DNA from: JANRLJ01 sp033762735
Lineage (GTDB): Bacteria; Chloroflexota; Anaerolineae; Aggregatilineales; Phototrophicaceae
DNA: 64,000 bases
Assembly: GCA_033762735.1 (NCBI GenBank)
Contig: JANRLJ010000069.1
Span: 4,037-68,036, forward strand
Direction: 5' to 3'
Shown: positions 51,648 to 61,372 of the stretch, piece by piece
How the letters are laid out: each line of letters opens with the position of its first letter
Position numbering within the stretch: position 1 is the stretch's first letter
The notes under the pieces: generated by a model
Database searches by the model: none
Told to the model about the DNA's origin: nothing
What the model saw: the letters and a program-made list of their open reading frames with translations, nothing else
Translations under genes and position numbers: made by a program

Positions 51648-52388
51648 ATGTTCTATGACCAGGGTCTATATAATGTGCGCTGTGAGTGGGGTATACAGGG
51701 CGTAAGCAAGGTCACGCTGCGCTGCGATGCGGTGGTGATCGTCGATGTGCTCTCTTTCTCCACCTGTGTGGAAATCGCGGTCAGCCAGGGGGCGCTGGTC
51801 TATCCGCACATGAAGCGCGAACAGTCAGCCGAAGCCTATGCCGAGTCACTGGGTGCGGTGGTGGCAAGTCGTTCGCGCAAATTCGACGCGGGCGTTTATT
51901 CCCTCGCGCCGTCCTCGCTGGTGAACATTCCCGCCGGGACGAAGCTGGTGCTGCCTTCGCCGAATGGTTCGATGCTCAGTATGCTGACCGGGCAGACGCC
52001 GACCTTCGCCGCCTGCCTGCGAAACGCGCGGGCAGTGGCAGAAGCCGCCGCGCAGTTGGGCACACGGATCGCCGTCATTCCAGCGGGCGAACGCTGGGAG
52101 GACAGCAGCCTGCGCCCATCGCTGGAAGACTGGCTGGGCGCGGGCGCGGTGGTTCATCATCTGCCGGGGACGAAATCGCCGGAAGCAATGGCCGCCGAAG
52201 CGCTGTATCTGCGCTATCAGGACGAACTCGCGGTGGTGATCGAGGCTTGCAGTTCAGGCCGGGAGTTGATCGACCAGGGTTTTGCCGAAGATGTAGCTTT
52301 AGCCGCTGCGCTCAACGTCAGCACCACCGTGCCGCGCCTGATTCAGAACGCCTACCAGCAAAACACGTCACAGCAGGAGACCGCATGA
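51648..52388 (+). CDS. 2-phosphosulfolactate phosphatase family protein (ComB-like)
   Basis: A 246-residue protein of the ComB family. VVIVDVLSFSTCVEIAVSQGA corresponds to the nucleotide-like Mg-binding start, and LPSPNGSMLS and the C-terminal ELAVVIEACSSGRELIDQGF are family-typical. Characterised ComB removes phosphate from 2-phosphosulfolactate in coenzyme M synthesis, but most bacterial members lack that pathway and probably act on something else. GAGGGG precedes ATG 51648. It overlaps the next gene by four bases (ATGA). Confidence 0.82.
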   Translation: MFYDQGLYNVRCEWGIQGVSKVTLRCDAVVIVDVLSFSTCVEIAVSQGALVYPHMKREQSAEAYAESLGAVVASRSRKFDAGVYSLAPSSLVNIPAGTKLVLPSPNGSMLSMLTGQTPTFAACLRNARAVAEAAAQLGTRIAVIPAGERWEDSSLRPSLEDWLGAGAVVHHLPGTKSPEAMAAEALYLRYQDELAVVIEACSSGRELIDQGFAEDVALAAALNVSTTVPRLIQNAYQQNTSQQETA

Positions 52389-53332
52389 TCGAAATTCGCC
52401 CGTCGGAAGCACGGGACTACCCCGCCATTGCCGATATTTTCAACCTGTTTCAGCCAGAGTTCCCGGTCACAGTGGAAGAAATCGCTCACAGCGACCGCAC
52501 CCGCGACCCAAAGATCAGATTTGGACGCTGGGTGGCGGCGGTGAATGGCCGAGTCGTGGGCTACAGCAGCCATACACAGCATCTCGATCTGTATCACCCG
52601 CGTAAGTTCTGGGTGCAGGTGCGGGTGCTGCCGGAATTTCAGCGGCGGGGGTTGGGCGGCGCGTTATATGATGTGCTGCTGCAAGGTGTGCTGCGCCATG
52701 ACCCAATTTCCATGCAGGTCAGCATCCCCGAAGATAAAACGGAGGGTTTGCGTTTCGCGGAAAAGCGCGGCTTCGTGGAATATAGCCGCCGCTGGTCGTC
52801 CCTGCTTGATCTGTCCACTTTTGACCCAGCGCCCTATGCGGAGCTTCAGGCGAAGATGGCCGCCGAGGGCATCGAGATGAAATCCTTCGCGGAATTAGCG
52901 GTTGACCCCCGGCGCGACGAGAAATACTACGAACTGCACACCGCCGTCGATCTCGATGTGCCGCTGCCTGACCTGCTCACGCTGCTGTCGTTCGAGGAAT
53001 TCAAGCGAGAATTTCTGGAGAACCCGGCCTTTCTGCCACAGGGTACGTCGGTTGCCGTCCACAACGGGGAGTACGTCGGGCTGAACAGTCTGGTCGGCGC
53101 GGGCGAGGGAACGTGGGTTGATCTGACCGGCGTCCACCGCGATCACCGCCGCAAGGGAATCGCGCTGGCACTGAAAGTACACGGCATCCTCTGGGCGCGG
53201 CAGCAAGGCTATAAGACGATGGGCGTGACCAACGATCTGGTGAATGAAGGCATTCTGGCGATCAACGAGCGGCTGGGGTTTGTGCGCCAGCCCGCCGTGC
53301 TACAATTGCGCAAAATGTTTGAAGCGGAGTAA
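52385..53332 (+). CDS. Tandem GNAT acetyltransferase
   Basis: A 315-residue protein with two acetyltransferase folds. The first (about 1-150) has the acetyl-CoA loop VRVLPEFQRRGLGGALYD; the second (about 155-315) has TGVHRDHRRKGIALALKVH followed by NEGILAINERLGF. Both keep the R/Q-x-x-G-x-G/A signature. Substrate is unknown. Its ATG overlaps the ComB stop, so the pair is co-translated. The open frame extends further back, but through the ComB gene in another frame, and has no domain there. Confidence 0.88.
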   Translation: MIEIRPSEARDYPAIADIFNLFQPEFPVTVEEIAHSDRTRDPKIRFGRWVAAVNGRVVGYSSHTQHLDLYHPRKFWVQVRVLPEFQRRGLGGALYDVLLQGVLRHDPISMQVSIPEDKTEGLRFAEKRGFVEYSRRWSSLLDLSTFDPAPYAELQAKMAAEGIEMKSFAELAVDPRRDEKYYELHTAVDLDVPLPDLLTLLSFEEFKREFLENPAFLPQGTSVAVHNGEYVGLNSLVGAGEGTWVDLTGVHRDHRRKGIALALKVHGILWARQQGYKTMGVTNDLVNEGILAINERLGFVRQPAVLQLRKMFEAE

Positions 53333-53335
53333 AGC

Positions 53336-53584
53336 ATGAGTCCGTATACGCCGACACTGGAAGAAGTCCTTAATGACGCTCTGCGTCTTTCCGCCCTTGA
53401 CCGAATTCGGCTGATCGAAAAAGTCATGGCTGCATTTGAACAGGAAGTTTTGGAGCAGAACAGAACGCCGTTAGAGTCATGGTATGGGCTGGTTGCTGAT
53501 TTGGGTAGTGCACCGTCTGCCGAAGACATTGATGAAGTACGGCGCGAGATGTGGCAGAACTTTCCCCGTGAGGATATGTTGTGA
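53336..53584 (+). CDS. Antitoxin of a PIN-type toxin-antitoxin pair
   Basis: An 82-residue acidic protein beginning with a helix ALRLSALDRIRLIEKVMAAFE and ending APSAEDIDEVRREMWQNFP, the usual style of antitoxins next to PIN toxins in Cyanobacteria and Chloroflexota. It starts three bases after the acetyltransferase gene and overlaps the toxin by four bases. Confidence 0.8.
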   Translation: MSPYTPTLEEVLNDALRLSALDRIRLIEKVMAAFEQEVLEQNRTPLESWYGLVADLGSAPSAEDIDEVRREMWQNFPREDML

Positions 53585-53982
53585 TCGCTGGTGTCATTGA
53601 TACTCATGCCATTATTTGGCATATCTATGCTGATAAACGGTTGTCTGCTACTGCTCTGGCATTTCTTAACAACGCCGCCAGTCAGAGCAACCAGATTGCA
53701 ATTTCATCAATCTCTTTCATCGAAATTGTTTACTTGATTGAAAAAGGGCGAATTCCTGCAGAAACCTTCACGCGTATTGCAAATAAACTGGTTTCACCAA
53801 AGCCCGCTTTTGTTGAGTTTGCCGTTGACCTTTCAATTGCACGTTCGCTTTCAAACGTGAGTTCTGCACAAATACCTGATATGCCGGATCGCATTATTGC
53901 TGCTGCTGCACTTAGCTTAAATGTGCCTTTGATTAGTCGAGATGGCAAAATTCAATTATCAACCCTGACAACGATTTGGTGA
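53581..53982 (+). CDS. PIN-domain toxin (VapC-like ribonuclease)
   Basis: A 133-residue PIN protein with the four acidic metal ligands: Asp in IDTHAIIWH, Glu in SFIEIVYL, Asp in MPDRIIAAAA and Asp in SRDGKI. These enzymes cut RNA, commonly tRNA or rRNA, when freed from the antitoxin. Translation starts at GTG 53581, overlapping the antitoxin stop. The DNA of the pair is visibly AT-richer than its neighbours, in keeping with transfer. Confidence 0.9.
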   Translation: MIAGVIDTHAIIWHIYADKRLSATALAFLNNAASQSNQIAISSISFIEIVYLIEKGRIPAETFTRIANKLVSPKPAFVEFAVDLSIARSLSNVSSAQIPDMPDRIIAAAALSLNVPLISRDGKIQLSTLTTIW

Positions 53983-54019
53983 AAGATTATTAAAGTAAAT
54001 TTTGATAAGGAGAGTTTTC

Positions 54020-55741
54020 ATGACAAAGAATAACGCCACACGCGGGCGCGATGATCTGCGTGCCTGGGAAGACAGTAAGCGCGATAATTTCTTTACGGCG
54101 GATACCAACCTGCAAGCTGTGCTGCGGCGGCTGCTCAGCGATGAAGCATATGCCAGCGTCCAGCCAAACCTGACCGACTTCGGCGCGAAGGCGGCGCAGA
54201 TCATCGACCCGGCTAACAAGGTCGAAGACCGCATTGGCAATCACCCCCGCCTGCAGCGCTACAATGGCATCGGTGAGCGCGTCGAGGAAATCGAGTTCCA
54301 CCCGAATCACGATCTGGTTGGGCGGATGATCTGGCCGAGCGGAATGCTGGCGCTGCAAGCCACGCCGGGGAATACCGTGCAGCAGATGGCGCTGTTCTAT
54401 CTGCTGAACCACACCGCTGATGGCTGGTCTTGTGGCATTGCCTGTACATCGGGCCTGATCCGCGCCTTGCAGCAGGTGGCCGCGCCGGAAGTCCGTGAGC
54501 GGTTTTTGCCGCCGCTGCTCGACTCCAACTATGACACGATGCAGCACGGTGCGCAGTTCCTCACTGAAGTGCAGGGCGGCAGCGACGTGGGCGCGAACGC
54601 AGTGCTGGCGCGGGAGATCGGCGACGGGACGTGGCGCATTACGGGCGAAAAATGGTTCTGCTCCAACATCAACGCCGATCAATTCCTGGTGATGGCGCGG
54701 CCAGAAAATGCGCCCGACGGCACAAAGGGACTCGGTGCGTTTCTCATCCCGCGCAGACTGGCGAATGGCGAGACCAACGGCTTCATGATCCGCCGCCTGA
54801 AGGACAAACTCGGCACACGGCTGCTGGCAAGCGCCGAACTTGATTTCGTAGACGCGACGGCCTATCCCATTGGCCCCATCGAAGCCGGGTTTAAGAACAC
54901 GGTCGAACTGGTGCTGAACACCTCGCGGCTGATGAACGCGGTATCATGCGCGGGCTTTATCCGACGTGCCGCCATCGAAGCCGGGACGTATGCCTGCTTC
55001 CGTCAGGCTTTCGGCCAGCCTATCGCCAGCTATCCGCTGGTACAGGAGGCTGTCGCCGATATTCAAAGCGAGGCCTACGCGGCGGTTGCGTCCAGCTTTG
55101 CGCTGGCGGCACTGCTCGATCAGATCGAAACCGGGCAGGCCACCGACGACGACAAGGCCACTTATCGAATGTTTGTGAACGTCAACAAGTACATCACCAG
55201 CATTCGGGGCAGCGAGAGCATCCACCGCGCCATCGAGGTGCTGGGCGGCAACGGCGCGATTGAGTCCTTCAGCATTCTGCCGCGCCTGTACCGGGATATG
55301 ATCGTGCTGGAAAGCTGGGAGGGGACGCATAACGTGCTGTGCCTGCAAGTGCTGCGCGACATCGCCCGCTTTGGCCTGCATGAGCCGTTCGCCCGCTTCA
55401 TCCGCGCGCAGCTTGAAGGTGTCCGCGACACTCGCCTGAGTGGTGATGCTGCAACCGTGACGCAGGCGTTGGACGACTCGCTGGCGCTGCTCGGCAAAAT
55501 CGCCACACTCGAACCGCAGGCACAGCAGGCTCATGCCCGTCGGCTGATGGACGCCTTCGCCCATGTCGCGCAGGCCGCGCTGCTGCTGGCCGAGGCCGAC
55601 TGGGAACTGGGGCGAGGTCTGCCGACGCTCAAGCCCGATATAGCCGCCTATTTTATCAACCGCCGCCTTCGTAAGGGTTATGATTCGCTGGACGACAGCG
55701 ACTATCTGCCGCGCCTGGAGCGGCTGATGAGCGCGTTCTGA
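54020..55741 (+). CDS. Acyl-CoA dehydrogenase, AidB-like branch
   Basis: A 573-residue flavoprotein. GWSCGIACTSGLIRALQ and TEVQGGSDVGANAV match the FAD-binding middle region, and LESWEGTHNVLCLQVLRD (Glu near residue 434) matches the catalytic segment. Length and the WEGTHNV variant are closer to AidB and related long-chain forms than to the ~380-residue dehydrogenases. Oxidation of a fatty or branched acyl-CoA is probable. AAGGAGA lies upstream of ATG 54020. It follows the toxin gene after 37 bases but is unlikely to be functionally linked. Confidence 0.88.
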   Translation: MTKNNATRGRDDLRAWEDSKRDNFFTADTNLQAVLRRLLSDEAYASVQPNLTDFGAKAAQIIDPANKVEDRIGNHPRLQRYNGIGERVEEIEFHPNHDLVGRMIWPSGMLALQATPGNTVQQMALFYLLNHTADGWSCGIACTSGLIRALQQVAAPEVRERFLPPLLDSNYDTMQHGAQFLTEVQGGSDVGANAVLAREIGDGTWRITGEKWFCSNINADQFLVMARPENAPDGTKGLGAFLIPRRLANGETNGFMIRRLKDKLGTRLLASAELDFVDATAYPIGPIEAGFKNTVELVLNTSRLMNAVSCAGFIRRAAIEAGTYACFRQAFGQPIASYPLVQEAVADIQSEAYAAVASSFALAALLDQIETGQATDDDKATYRMFVNVNKYITSIRGSESIHRAIEVLGGNGAIESFSILPRLYRDMIVLESWEGTHNVLCLQVLRDIARFGLHEPFARFIRAQLEGVRDTRLSGDAATVTQALDDSLALLGKIATLEPQAQQAHARRLMDAFAHVAQAALLLAEADWELGRGLPTLKPDIAAYFINRRLRKGYDSLDDSDYLPRLERLMSAF

Positions 55742-55823
55742 GGTTGTGCCTTTGGTACGGCTTGAGGCGGAAAAGCGAGGCGTGGTAGGCTAGGGCAACT
55801 GCTGACGTTTATCGGGGATTACC

Positions 55824-56315
55824 ATGCCCAAAGTGACTACGCTTCTGCTCGTCGTGCTGCTCTTCCTCACTGCCTGTGAAGGCGTTCAGTATTCCGAAGA
55901 CGCCAATTATTCCTACGTCACCATTACACTGCCAGAACAGCAGGTCGCCGATCTCCTCAGCGGCCTGCTGACCTATGGCAATCCACCGCTGATGTATACG
56001 GCGCAGGTACAGTTGAACGCAGGCGAGATTTACATCACGGGCGAGGCCAACGATGGGCGCGGCGGTCGGCTGCCGGGGACGCTGCGAGCGCAGGTGTGGA
56101 TTGAAAACGGTGGGCTGCGCGTGACTGTGACCGAATTCATCATCTCTGGCTATTCAGCGGATGCGTCTGCCATCGCGCAGGTCAACCAGGCGCTCTATCA
56201 GGGCTTTACGCAAGCGTCGGCCAATGACCGCAATGCGACCGAATTCACTGAATTCAACGTTACCGATTCAGCCGTGCGTTTTACGCTGCGTGCGCCGCGC
56301 ACCCCTGCGCCGTAG
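55824..56315 (+). CDS. Small lipoprotein of unknown function
   Basis: A 163-residue protein with a lipoprotein signal (LLVVLLFLTAC, lipid-carrying Cys18). The mature part is a mix of strands and helices with VTITLPEQQVADLLSGLL and the C-terminal VNQALYQGF. I do not recognise the family. It is transcribed with the dehydrogenase orientation and ends shortly before tRNA-Gln. Confidence 0.75.
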   Translation: MPKVTTLLLVVLLFLTACEGVQYSEDANYSYVTITLPEQQVADLLSGLLTYGNPPLMYTAQVQLNAGEIYITGEANDGRGGRLPGTLRAQVWIENGGLRVTVTEFIISGYSADASAIAQVNQALYQGFTQASANDRNATEFTEFNVTDSAVRFTLRAPRTPAP

Positions 56316-56367
56316 CGACATTAACGGTTGCATCAGAGGGTAATTCTGCTATACTGCAAAGAGAAAT

Positions 56368-56438
56368 TGGGAGATAGTTCAACGGCAGAACTGCGGACTT
56401 TGGATCCGTTAATCCTGGTTCGAATCCAGGTCTCCCAG
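56368..56438 (+). tRNA. tRNA-Gln (anticodon TTG)
   Basis: A 71-base cloverleaf. The acceptor arms TGGGAGA and TCTCCCA pair fully, the anticodon loop is CTTTGGA between GCGGA and TCCGT with TTG at 56400-56402, and the T arm is CCTGG-TTCGAAT-CCAGG. The discriminator base is G, and the gene does not encode the whole CCA end (GCA follows). Confidence 0.95.
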
Positions 56439-56555
56439 CATTGATTAGGCGCTTCGAACATCTCAGTGATGAAGATGTGCCTTGCCTGCCCGCACCTGTT
56501 TTTCCCCATTATGATGATGCCTCTCCAAAGAGATCGTGTTAGAGGATAATCTCCT

Positions 56556-57605
56556 GTGGTAATACGGATGAGTTCAATCAGTAATCAATATCTGGGAATC
56601 AACGCTCATCTGCACAGCCATTTTCTCCACACCGAAAGCGAAGGCTGGGAGGAGTTTCATAGTAGCCATATCACTGATTTAACGCGGGCACTAAATGCGC
56701 ATCTCCCACAAATGGGTTATATTGCACGGCAGGAACGGTCACTGCAAATACGTCATTTTGATGAGCCGCTTGCTCCAATCTCCGATGTGCTCATTAGCGA
56801 CGTGTCACGATCTGATACTGCGCCGCTCACCTTCGCCATGTTCCAGGCACAGACCGCGCTGCAGGTGCCCGCTTCCACTTTGCTGGAAAGGGAGCCAGCA
56901 GATCTAAAACGTCCGACGGCGATTAAGATTTATGAAGGAACCGAGGGGGTGGCAGGTTCGCGTGAAAAGCCAGTCGCGTGGATTGAACTGCTGTCTCCAT
57001 CGAATAAAGCGGGTTCAGGGTATGCCAGTTATGTTGCCAAGCGAGAGGCGCTGCTGGCGAACTGGCTGGTGTTTGTCGAACTGGATTACTTGCACGGTAT
57101 TTCGACAACCCTGCAAACCTTGCCCGATTATCGCCCGTCAGGGCGCGACCAGAAACCGCGTGATGAAGCACACCCTTATCACCTCTGGCTAATTGACCCG
57201 CGCCAGCCGCCGGACGAACCGCAGAGTGCGGCGATTGCGGCATTTGATGTTGACCAGCCGATTCCCATGCTCAGCATCCCTTTGAACCGGGGTGACATGC
57301 TCCACTTCGACTTCAACGTGGTTTATCATCAGACGTTTCGTGCACAGCCCGCGTTTGGCTTAGCGGTGAATTATGCGACAGCGCCGGAAGCAGTGGAGCG
57401 TGATTACAATGAGCGCGATCAGAGGGCGATTGCTGCCCGTATGCTCACGGTACAAAGGCTGCATCGTGAGGGATCAGTGCTGCCGGATAAACCTCATGGA
57501 GTTGATCCCAGGTTAATGGAGGGACTGCGCCGCCACCCCGAGTTTGTTTCACAGGTGCTTCGCGCGGTACAGCCGATCACCGTCCCCTGGATGGAAATGG
57601 AATAA
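56556..57605 (+). CDS. DUF4058-family protein
   Basis: A 349-residue protein of a family seen mainly in Cyanobacteria and Chloroflexota. Family features are WEEFHSSHITDLTRALNAHLPQ, VAWIELLSPSNKAGS with an Asp/Glu-rich WIELLSP strand, and a later HPYHLWLIDPR. WIELLSP resembles the core of PD-(D/E)xK nucleases such as Uma2, but a nuclease role is only a guess. The GTG at 56556 has AGAGGA nine bases upstream. It is placed 117 bases after tRNA-Gln. Confidence 0.8.
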   Translation: MVIRMSSISNQYLGINAHLHSHFLHTESEGWEEFHSSHITDLTRALNAHLPQMGYIARQERSLQIRHFDEPLAPISDVLISDVSRSDTAPLTFAMFQAQTALQVPASTLLEREPADLKRPTAIKIYEGTEGVAGSREKPVAWIELLSPSNKAGSGYASYVAKREALLANWLVFVELDYLHGISTTLQTLPDYRPSGRDQKPRDEAHPYHLWLIDPRQPPDEPQSAAIAAFDVDQPIPMLSIPLNRGDMLHFDFNVVYHQTFRAQPAFGLAVNYATAPEAVERDYNERDQRAIAARMLTVQRLHREGSVLPDKPHGVDPRLMEGLRRHPEFVSQVLRAVQPITVPWMEME

Positions 57606-57665
57606 ACCATTAGTGGAAACCATCACGCTTACCTTGTCCGAGTATTACCTCTAATTGAACCGTTT

Positions 57666-59726
57666 TTATTCCACCCGTGTGGCGGCCTGCGGTTCAAGCT
57701 GAATATTGAGCGACCAGTTGCCGTTGAGGTCAACCGCCCAGGCCGCGAATTCATAGAGGCTGCCGGGGACGCCAATGTAGGTCGCGCTGCGCTGGTCGGC
57801 GCGGTCGATGTTCAGCCACACCGTCCAGTCACCGCCGTTCACCCGCACCCAGATGACAAACGCCGCGATTCCGGTATCGTCAATCCCGCCCCAAGCGACG
57901 GTAAACTGCGCCGGGCTGGTGGGCGGCAGCGGGGAGATGCTGGCCTGTGGTGGGGTGATGTCCTGGGCAATGTCGAAAGTCGGTGTGGGGAGGGGTGGCG
58001 CGGCAGTGGGAACGGATGCAGTGACGGTCAGAAAAGGTGTTGATATGGTCTGCTCAACGGACGGCGCTGCCGGGGGCGACAGCGCCGATTCGGGTGTTGG
58101 CGGAGCAGGAATGGGTGCTGGTGGTGTTACGGTCGGTTCGAGCGCAATCGCGTTCGACGGCATTTGCCCGCCCGGTCGCTCGATCAGAATAAAGGGTGCG
58201 CCGCCGATGGCCGCATCCTGGCCGGGCGGTGGGTTGGGGATGTTATCGGGCTGAGCAGGGGGCAGTTGCAGCCTGTAGACGCCGTCCTGCGCGTCGATCA
58301 GGCGCGGGCTGGCGAAGGAGTCGTTCAGCGTCAGGATTTGGGCGTTCTGCCCGGCGGCAGGCAGTTCAAAAGTGAGGGGGTCGAACGTTGTGTTCCAGAC
58401 CAGCGTCAGCCGTTCGTCGCGTTCAGGACGCTGAAACGTCAGCACCCAGACACGGCCATCGGCGCTTACCCGGTCGAGCGGCGTAAAGGGTGTTGTGCCG
58501 AACAGTTCGGCCAGCAGGCGATACGCATTGGCAGATGGGCGTGGGGTTCCCGGCTGGGGATGCTGCCGGAAGCAGGCATAGTTCGGCAGATTGCGCAGCA
58601 GGCCGAAGGAATCGCCATAAAGCTGGCTGTTGGGCGCGAAGTCCGTCCCGGCGGGTTGGTCGCCGCAGTCGTCATACAACTGATGATAAAAGACGACTTC
58701 TGCTCCCCGCGCATAGGCGAAGGCGGTGCTTTGAATGAGATAATGCGCCTGCTGCTGGATCGTCGCGTAGCCCCGGCTGTCCGCCGCCCAGGTCGGGCCG
58801 GGATAATCGTCCCAGATCGGCACCCCGCTTTCGTTCAGCCACACAGGGCGCTCCAGCCCATACGCCGTCAGCGAGTCCCGCGCCACCTGAATCAGCCAGC
58901 CGCTGCGCCAGGGGTCGCCATAGCTGTGGACGGCGACGCGATCCATGAAATAGTTGAAGCGCTCCGCCAGTGGATCACGCGAGTACAGCCGGAGCACCTG
59001 CGCCAGCCAGTTGACGCCGCCGTTGGGGTAGAGCAGCCCACCGAACATGATCTGCGTCTGTGGGTCGGCGTGTTTGGCCGCGATATAGGCCACCTTCAGC
59101 AGTCGGGCATAGTCTTCGATGCTCCCCTGCCAGAACTGGCGGAAATCCGGCTCGTTCCAGACTTCCCACACCCGCACCCCCGCGTTTGCCCCCAGGTTCA
59201 ACCCTGCAGTAAAGCTCCCGCCCGGCCTGTAACGCGCCACCGCGTTATAGACGTAGTGCGCCCAGGGATTCGCCGGGTTAAAGCCTTTGCCTGCTTCGGG
59301 AATATCACTGCCATCATCGAAGATGGGCGCATATAACCCGGTCATCTGCGTCTCTTCGTCGGCGTAAAAGGCGGGTCGGCCTATCAGAATCGCGTTGATC
59401 TGCAACCCGTGCGTCAGATCGGCAGCGACCAGCCGATCATAAGCCTCCCACGTCCATTGATCCGGCTGCGGCTGCACCTGCTCCCAGTAGAGCGGCCAGC
59501 GATTCCATCCGGCACCGAGTGCCAGCGCGGTCTGATAGCGCAGGGAGTCCGTCTGGCCGGGGCCGCTGATGTGGGTGATGCCAAGCCGGGAGGCACGCAG
59601 ATAGCCATCGAAGGGGACAGCATTGGTCTGGGCTTCCAGCCGCAGACTCATGGTTGCCAGTGCTACGACGATGAGGACAGCGAGCAAGGGAAAGGTGTCT
59701 GGTGGGGAAAGACGATGCTGAGACAT
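57666..59726 (-). CDS. Secreted TIM-barrel glycoside hydrolase, GH39/GH5-like
   Basis: A 686-residue exported enzyme. After a signal peptide (about 1-32) comes a TIM barrel (to about 430) with VWEVWNEPDFRQFW, whose Asn-Glu pair fits the acid/base of clan A, and RPVWLNESGVPIW, whose Glu fits the nucleophile. A beta domain follows, then a Pro/Thr linker (about 545-605) and a C-terminal Fn3-like or carbohydrate-binding module. It should act on plant or microbial beta-glycans outside the cell. The family number is a judgement from motifs. ATG 59726 gives the signal peptide. Confidence 0.78.
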   Translation of the reverse strand: MSQHRLSPPDTFPLLAVLIVVALATMSLRLEAQTNAVPFDGYLRASRLGITHISGPGQTDSLRYQTALALGAGWNRWPLYWEQVQPQPDQWTWEAYDRLVAADLTHGLQINAILIGRPAFYADEETQMTGLYAPIFDDGSDIPEAGKGFNPANPWAHYVYNAVARYRPGGSFTAGLNLGANAGVRVWEVWNEPDFRQFWQGSIEDYARLLKVAYIAAKHADPQTQIMFGGLLYPNGGVNWLAQVLRLYSRDPLAERFNYFMDRVAVHSYGDPWRSGWLIQVARDSLTAYGLERPVWLNESGVPIWDDYPGPTWAADSRGYATIQQQAHYLIQSTAFAYARGAEVVFYHQLYDDCGDQPAGTDFAPNSQLYGDSFGLLRNLPNYACFRQHPQPGTPRPSANAYRLLAELFGTTPFTPLDRVSADGRVWVLTFQRPERDERLTLVWNTTFDPLTFELPAAGQNAQILTLNDSFASPRLIDAQDGVYRLQLPPAQPDNIPNPPPGQDAAIGGAPFILIERPGGQMPSNAIALEPTVTPPAPIPAPPTPESALSPPAAPSVEQTISTPFLTVTASVPTAAPPLPTPTFDIAQDITPPQASISPLPPTSPAQFTVAWGGIDDTGIAAFVIWVRVNGGDWTVWLNIDRADQRSATYIGVPGSLYEFAAWAVDLNGNWSLNIQLEPQAATRVE

Positions 59727-59817
59727 GAGAACCGCACTGAGCTGATGAGAATAATTCGGATGTGCCGGACAGAAAACAGGGTGCAGAAGCCTCCCTGTTT
59801 TCCACGAAAAGTCAGTT

Positions 59818-61116
59818 TTACCGTTCGTTGGTCGGTCGTGCAACAGGGAGCGCCATAATCGCCGCCGGGTCTGCATACAGCGAGGACAGCGCCATCCACA
59901 CCAGCCCGTCGCCGTTGCGATAAAGCTGGACCCAATCGCCCGCACGGTTGCGCCCGATAGCGGTGTAGGTATCGCCCGGATAGGCAACATCCAGTTGACG
60001 ATAGGCTTCACCTGGCCCGGTGCGCATGTTCTGGCCGCCGTCGCCACTCACGGTGACGGTGGGCGCATTGGTCAGATGGAAGGCCAGATAATAGCCATCC
60101 ACCCAGCGCGGCACCAGTGTAAAGAAGGTTCTGCCGGGCTTGAAGGCCAGCGGATTGCCCTGAAGGTCGTAGTAGCGCAGCACATCGTCCTGCGATTCGC
60201 GCCGCCACTCCCCTTCGACGTACTGCCCGTCCCGGAACAGATACACGCGCCCGCTGCCGACAAAATTGACCGAAAAGGCGAAATCACCCGGCCCCCAGTA
60301 ACCCGGCGTCACCTCCGGCTGGATGGTGTGTTCTTCCTCGAAGATCACCACATTATCCGCGCTGACCTGCGCTTCGGTGATCGCGTCGAAGTGGGGTTCG
60401 TTGTCCTGGCTGCGCACCCACAGGCCGCTGGTTTCGTCCCATGTCCACCCAATCACGGTTTCGTTGAAGTAGACATCAATGCCTTCGACCTCGACCATGC
60501 CTTCGGGGGTAGCTTCGCTGAAGGCCATGCCATAAACCGGTTCATAGGCCGTGTCGCGGTCGCGTTCTTCGGCAAGCTGGCGCAGCGCCAGGGTATCCCC
60601 ATACAGTGTGTGTTCCAATGCCACGCCCTCGCGTGGGACACGGCACAGCGCCGGGCAGGGGCCAGCCCCGCCAACCGCCCGCGTCAGCACATACGGGTCG
60701 CGGTTGAGGATGTCAATCGTCCCCTGCGCCATGCCCGAATAGACGAACAGCGCGTGATAGATGCGGGTCAGTTCAAAATCGACCAGGCGACCGCTGCGAA
60801 TCGGGCCGACCTGCTCCAGATCGCTGCCGAGAAAGATGGCCGAAAAGCGTGTCACGCCGCCGGAGAGCAGATGCTCCCACACGATGTCGGCGCTGTTCAG
60901 CCCCGACTGTGGGCGGACGATGGCAGGTGAATTTGAAATTTTAACCAATAAAGGGCGTCGTTCTAAAAGTGAGGCATCATCTACAGGTAAGCCTGTGAGG
61001 GGATTAATGTTGTCGGGATACGTTTCTGGACCGAGCAGATTGGTCTGGGCGAAGGTGCTTCCGCTGGTTGCAAGCAACAGGAACAGCAGGAAAGCCAGGG
61101 TAAAGCGTCTGTGCAT
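59818..61116 (-). CDS. Secreted DUF3048 protein with an SH3-like tail
   Basis: A 432-residue exported protein. Signal peptide about 1-24 (FTLAFLLFLLLATSG). The DUF3048 domain shows NPLTGLPV, RPLLVKISNSP, VRPQSGLNSADIVWEHL and GVTRFSAIFL, and extends to about residue 355. A bacterial SH3-type domain closes it (NMRTGPGEAYRQLD, GDWVQLY), a module that binds cell-wall material. Function of DUF3048 is unknown. GAGGAGA upstream fixes ATG 61116. Confidence 0.88.
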   Translation of the reverse strand: MHRRFTLAFLLFLLLATSGSTFAQTNLLGPETYPDNINPLTGLPVDDASLLERRPLLVKISNSPAIVRPQSGLNSADIVWEHLLSGGVTRFSAIFLGSDLEQVGPIRSGRLVDFELTRIYHALFVYSGMAQGTIDILNRDPYVLTRAVGGAGPCPALCRVPREGVALEHTLYGDTLALRQLAEERDRDTAYEPVYGMAFSEATPEGMVEVEGIDVYFNETVIGWTWDETSGLWVRSQDNEPHFDAITEAQVSADNVVIFEEEHTIQPEVTPGYWGPGDFAFSVNFVGSGRVYLFRDGQYVEGEWRRESQDDVLRYYDLQGNPLAFKPGRTFFTLVPRWVDGYYLAFHLTNAPTVTVSGDGGQNMRTGPGEAYRQLDVAYPGDTYTAIGRNRAGDWVQLYRNGDGLVWMALSSLYADPAAIMALPVARPTNER

Positions 61117-61372
61117 TGGGCTTCTCCTCAAGCGCGTGGTGTGGTGTGTGGTCTGTCACACGGTTATTATAACCTCTTGAGGGCAGATCGTCTGTGAAGG
61201 TTTTCGGAAAATGTGTTTAACATACTCAGGATTTACAACGGTGTTATGGGTAGAGGAGGGTGTCAGGCCTTCCCCCACGAGAACCACTCGCTCTAAGTGC
61301 GTCGTGCTAAAGACTTCAACCGTCGGAAAAACGCGGCATGATGTTTGTCACACCGCATCCCGTAACGACGAA

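Noticed and set aside
51686..52384. N-terminal extension of the tandem acetyltransferase through the ComB gene
   Set aside because: The extension is out of frame with the well-supported ComB gene and has Arg/Gly-rich nonsense composition; the ATGA overlap at 52385 is the natural start.
56368..57605. Genomic island integrated at tRNA-Gln
   Set aside because: No integrase gene and no repeated 3' end of the tRNA is seen downstream; DUF4058 alone does not make an island.
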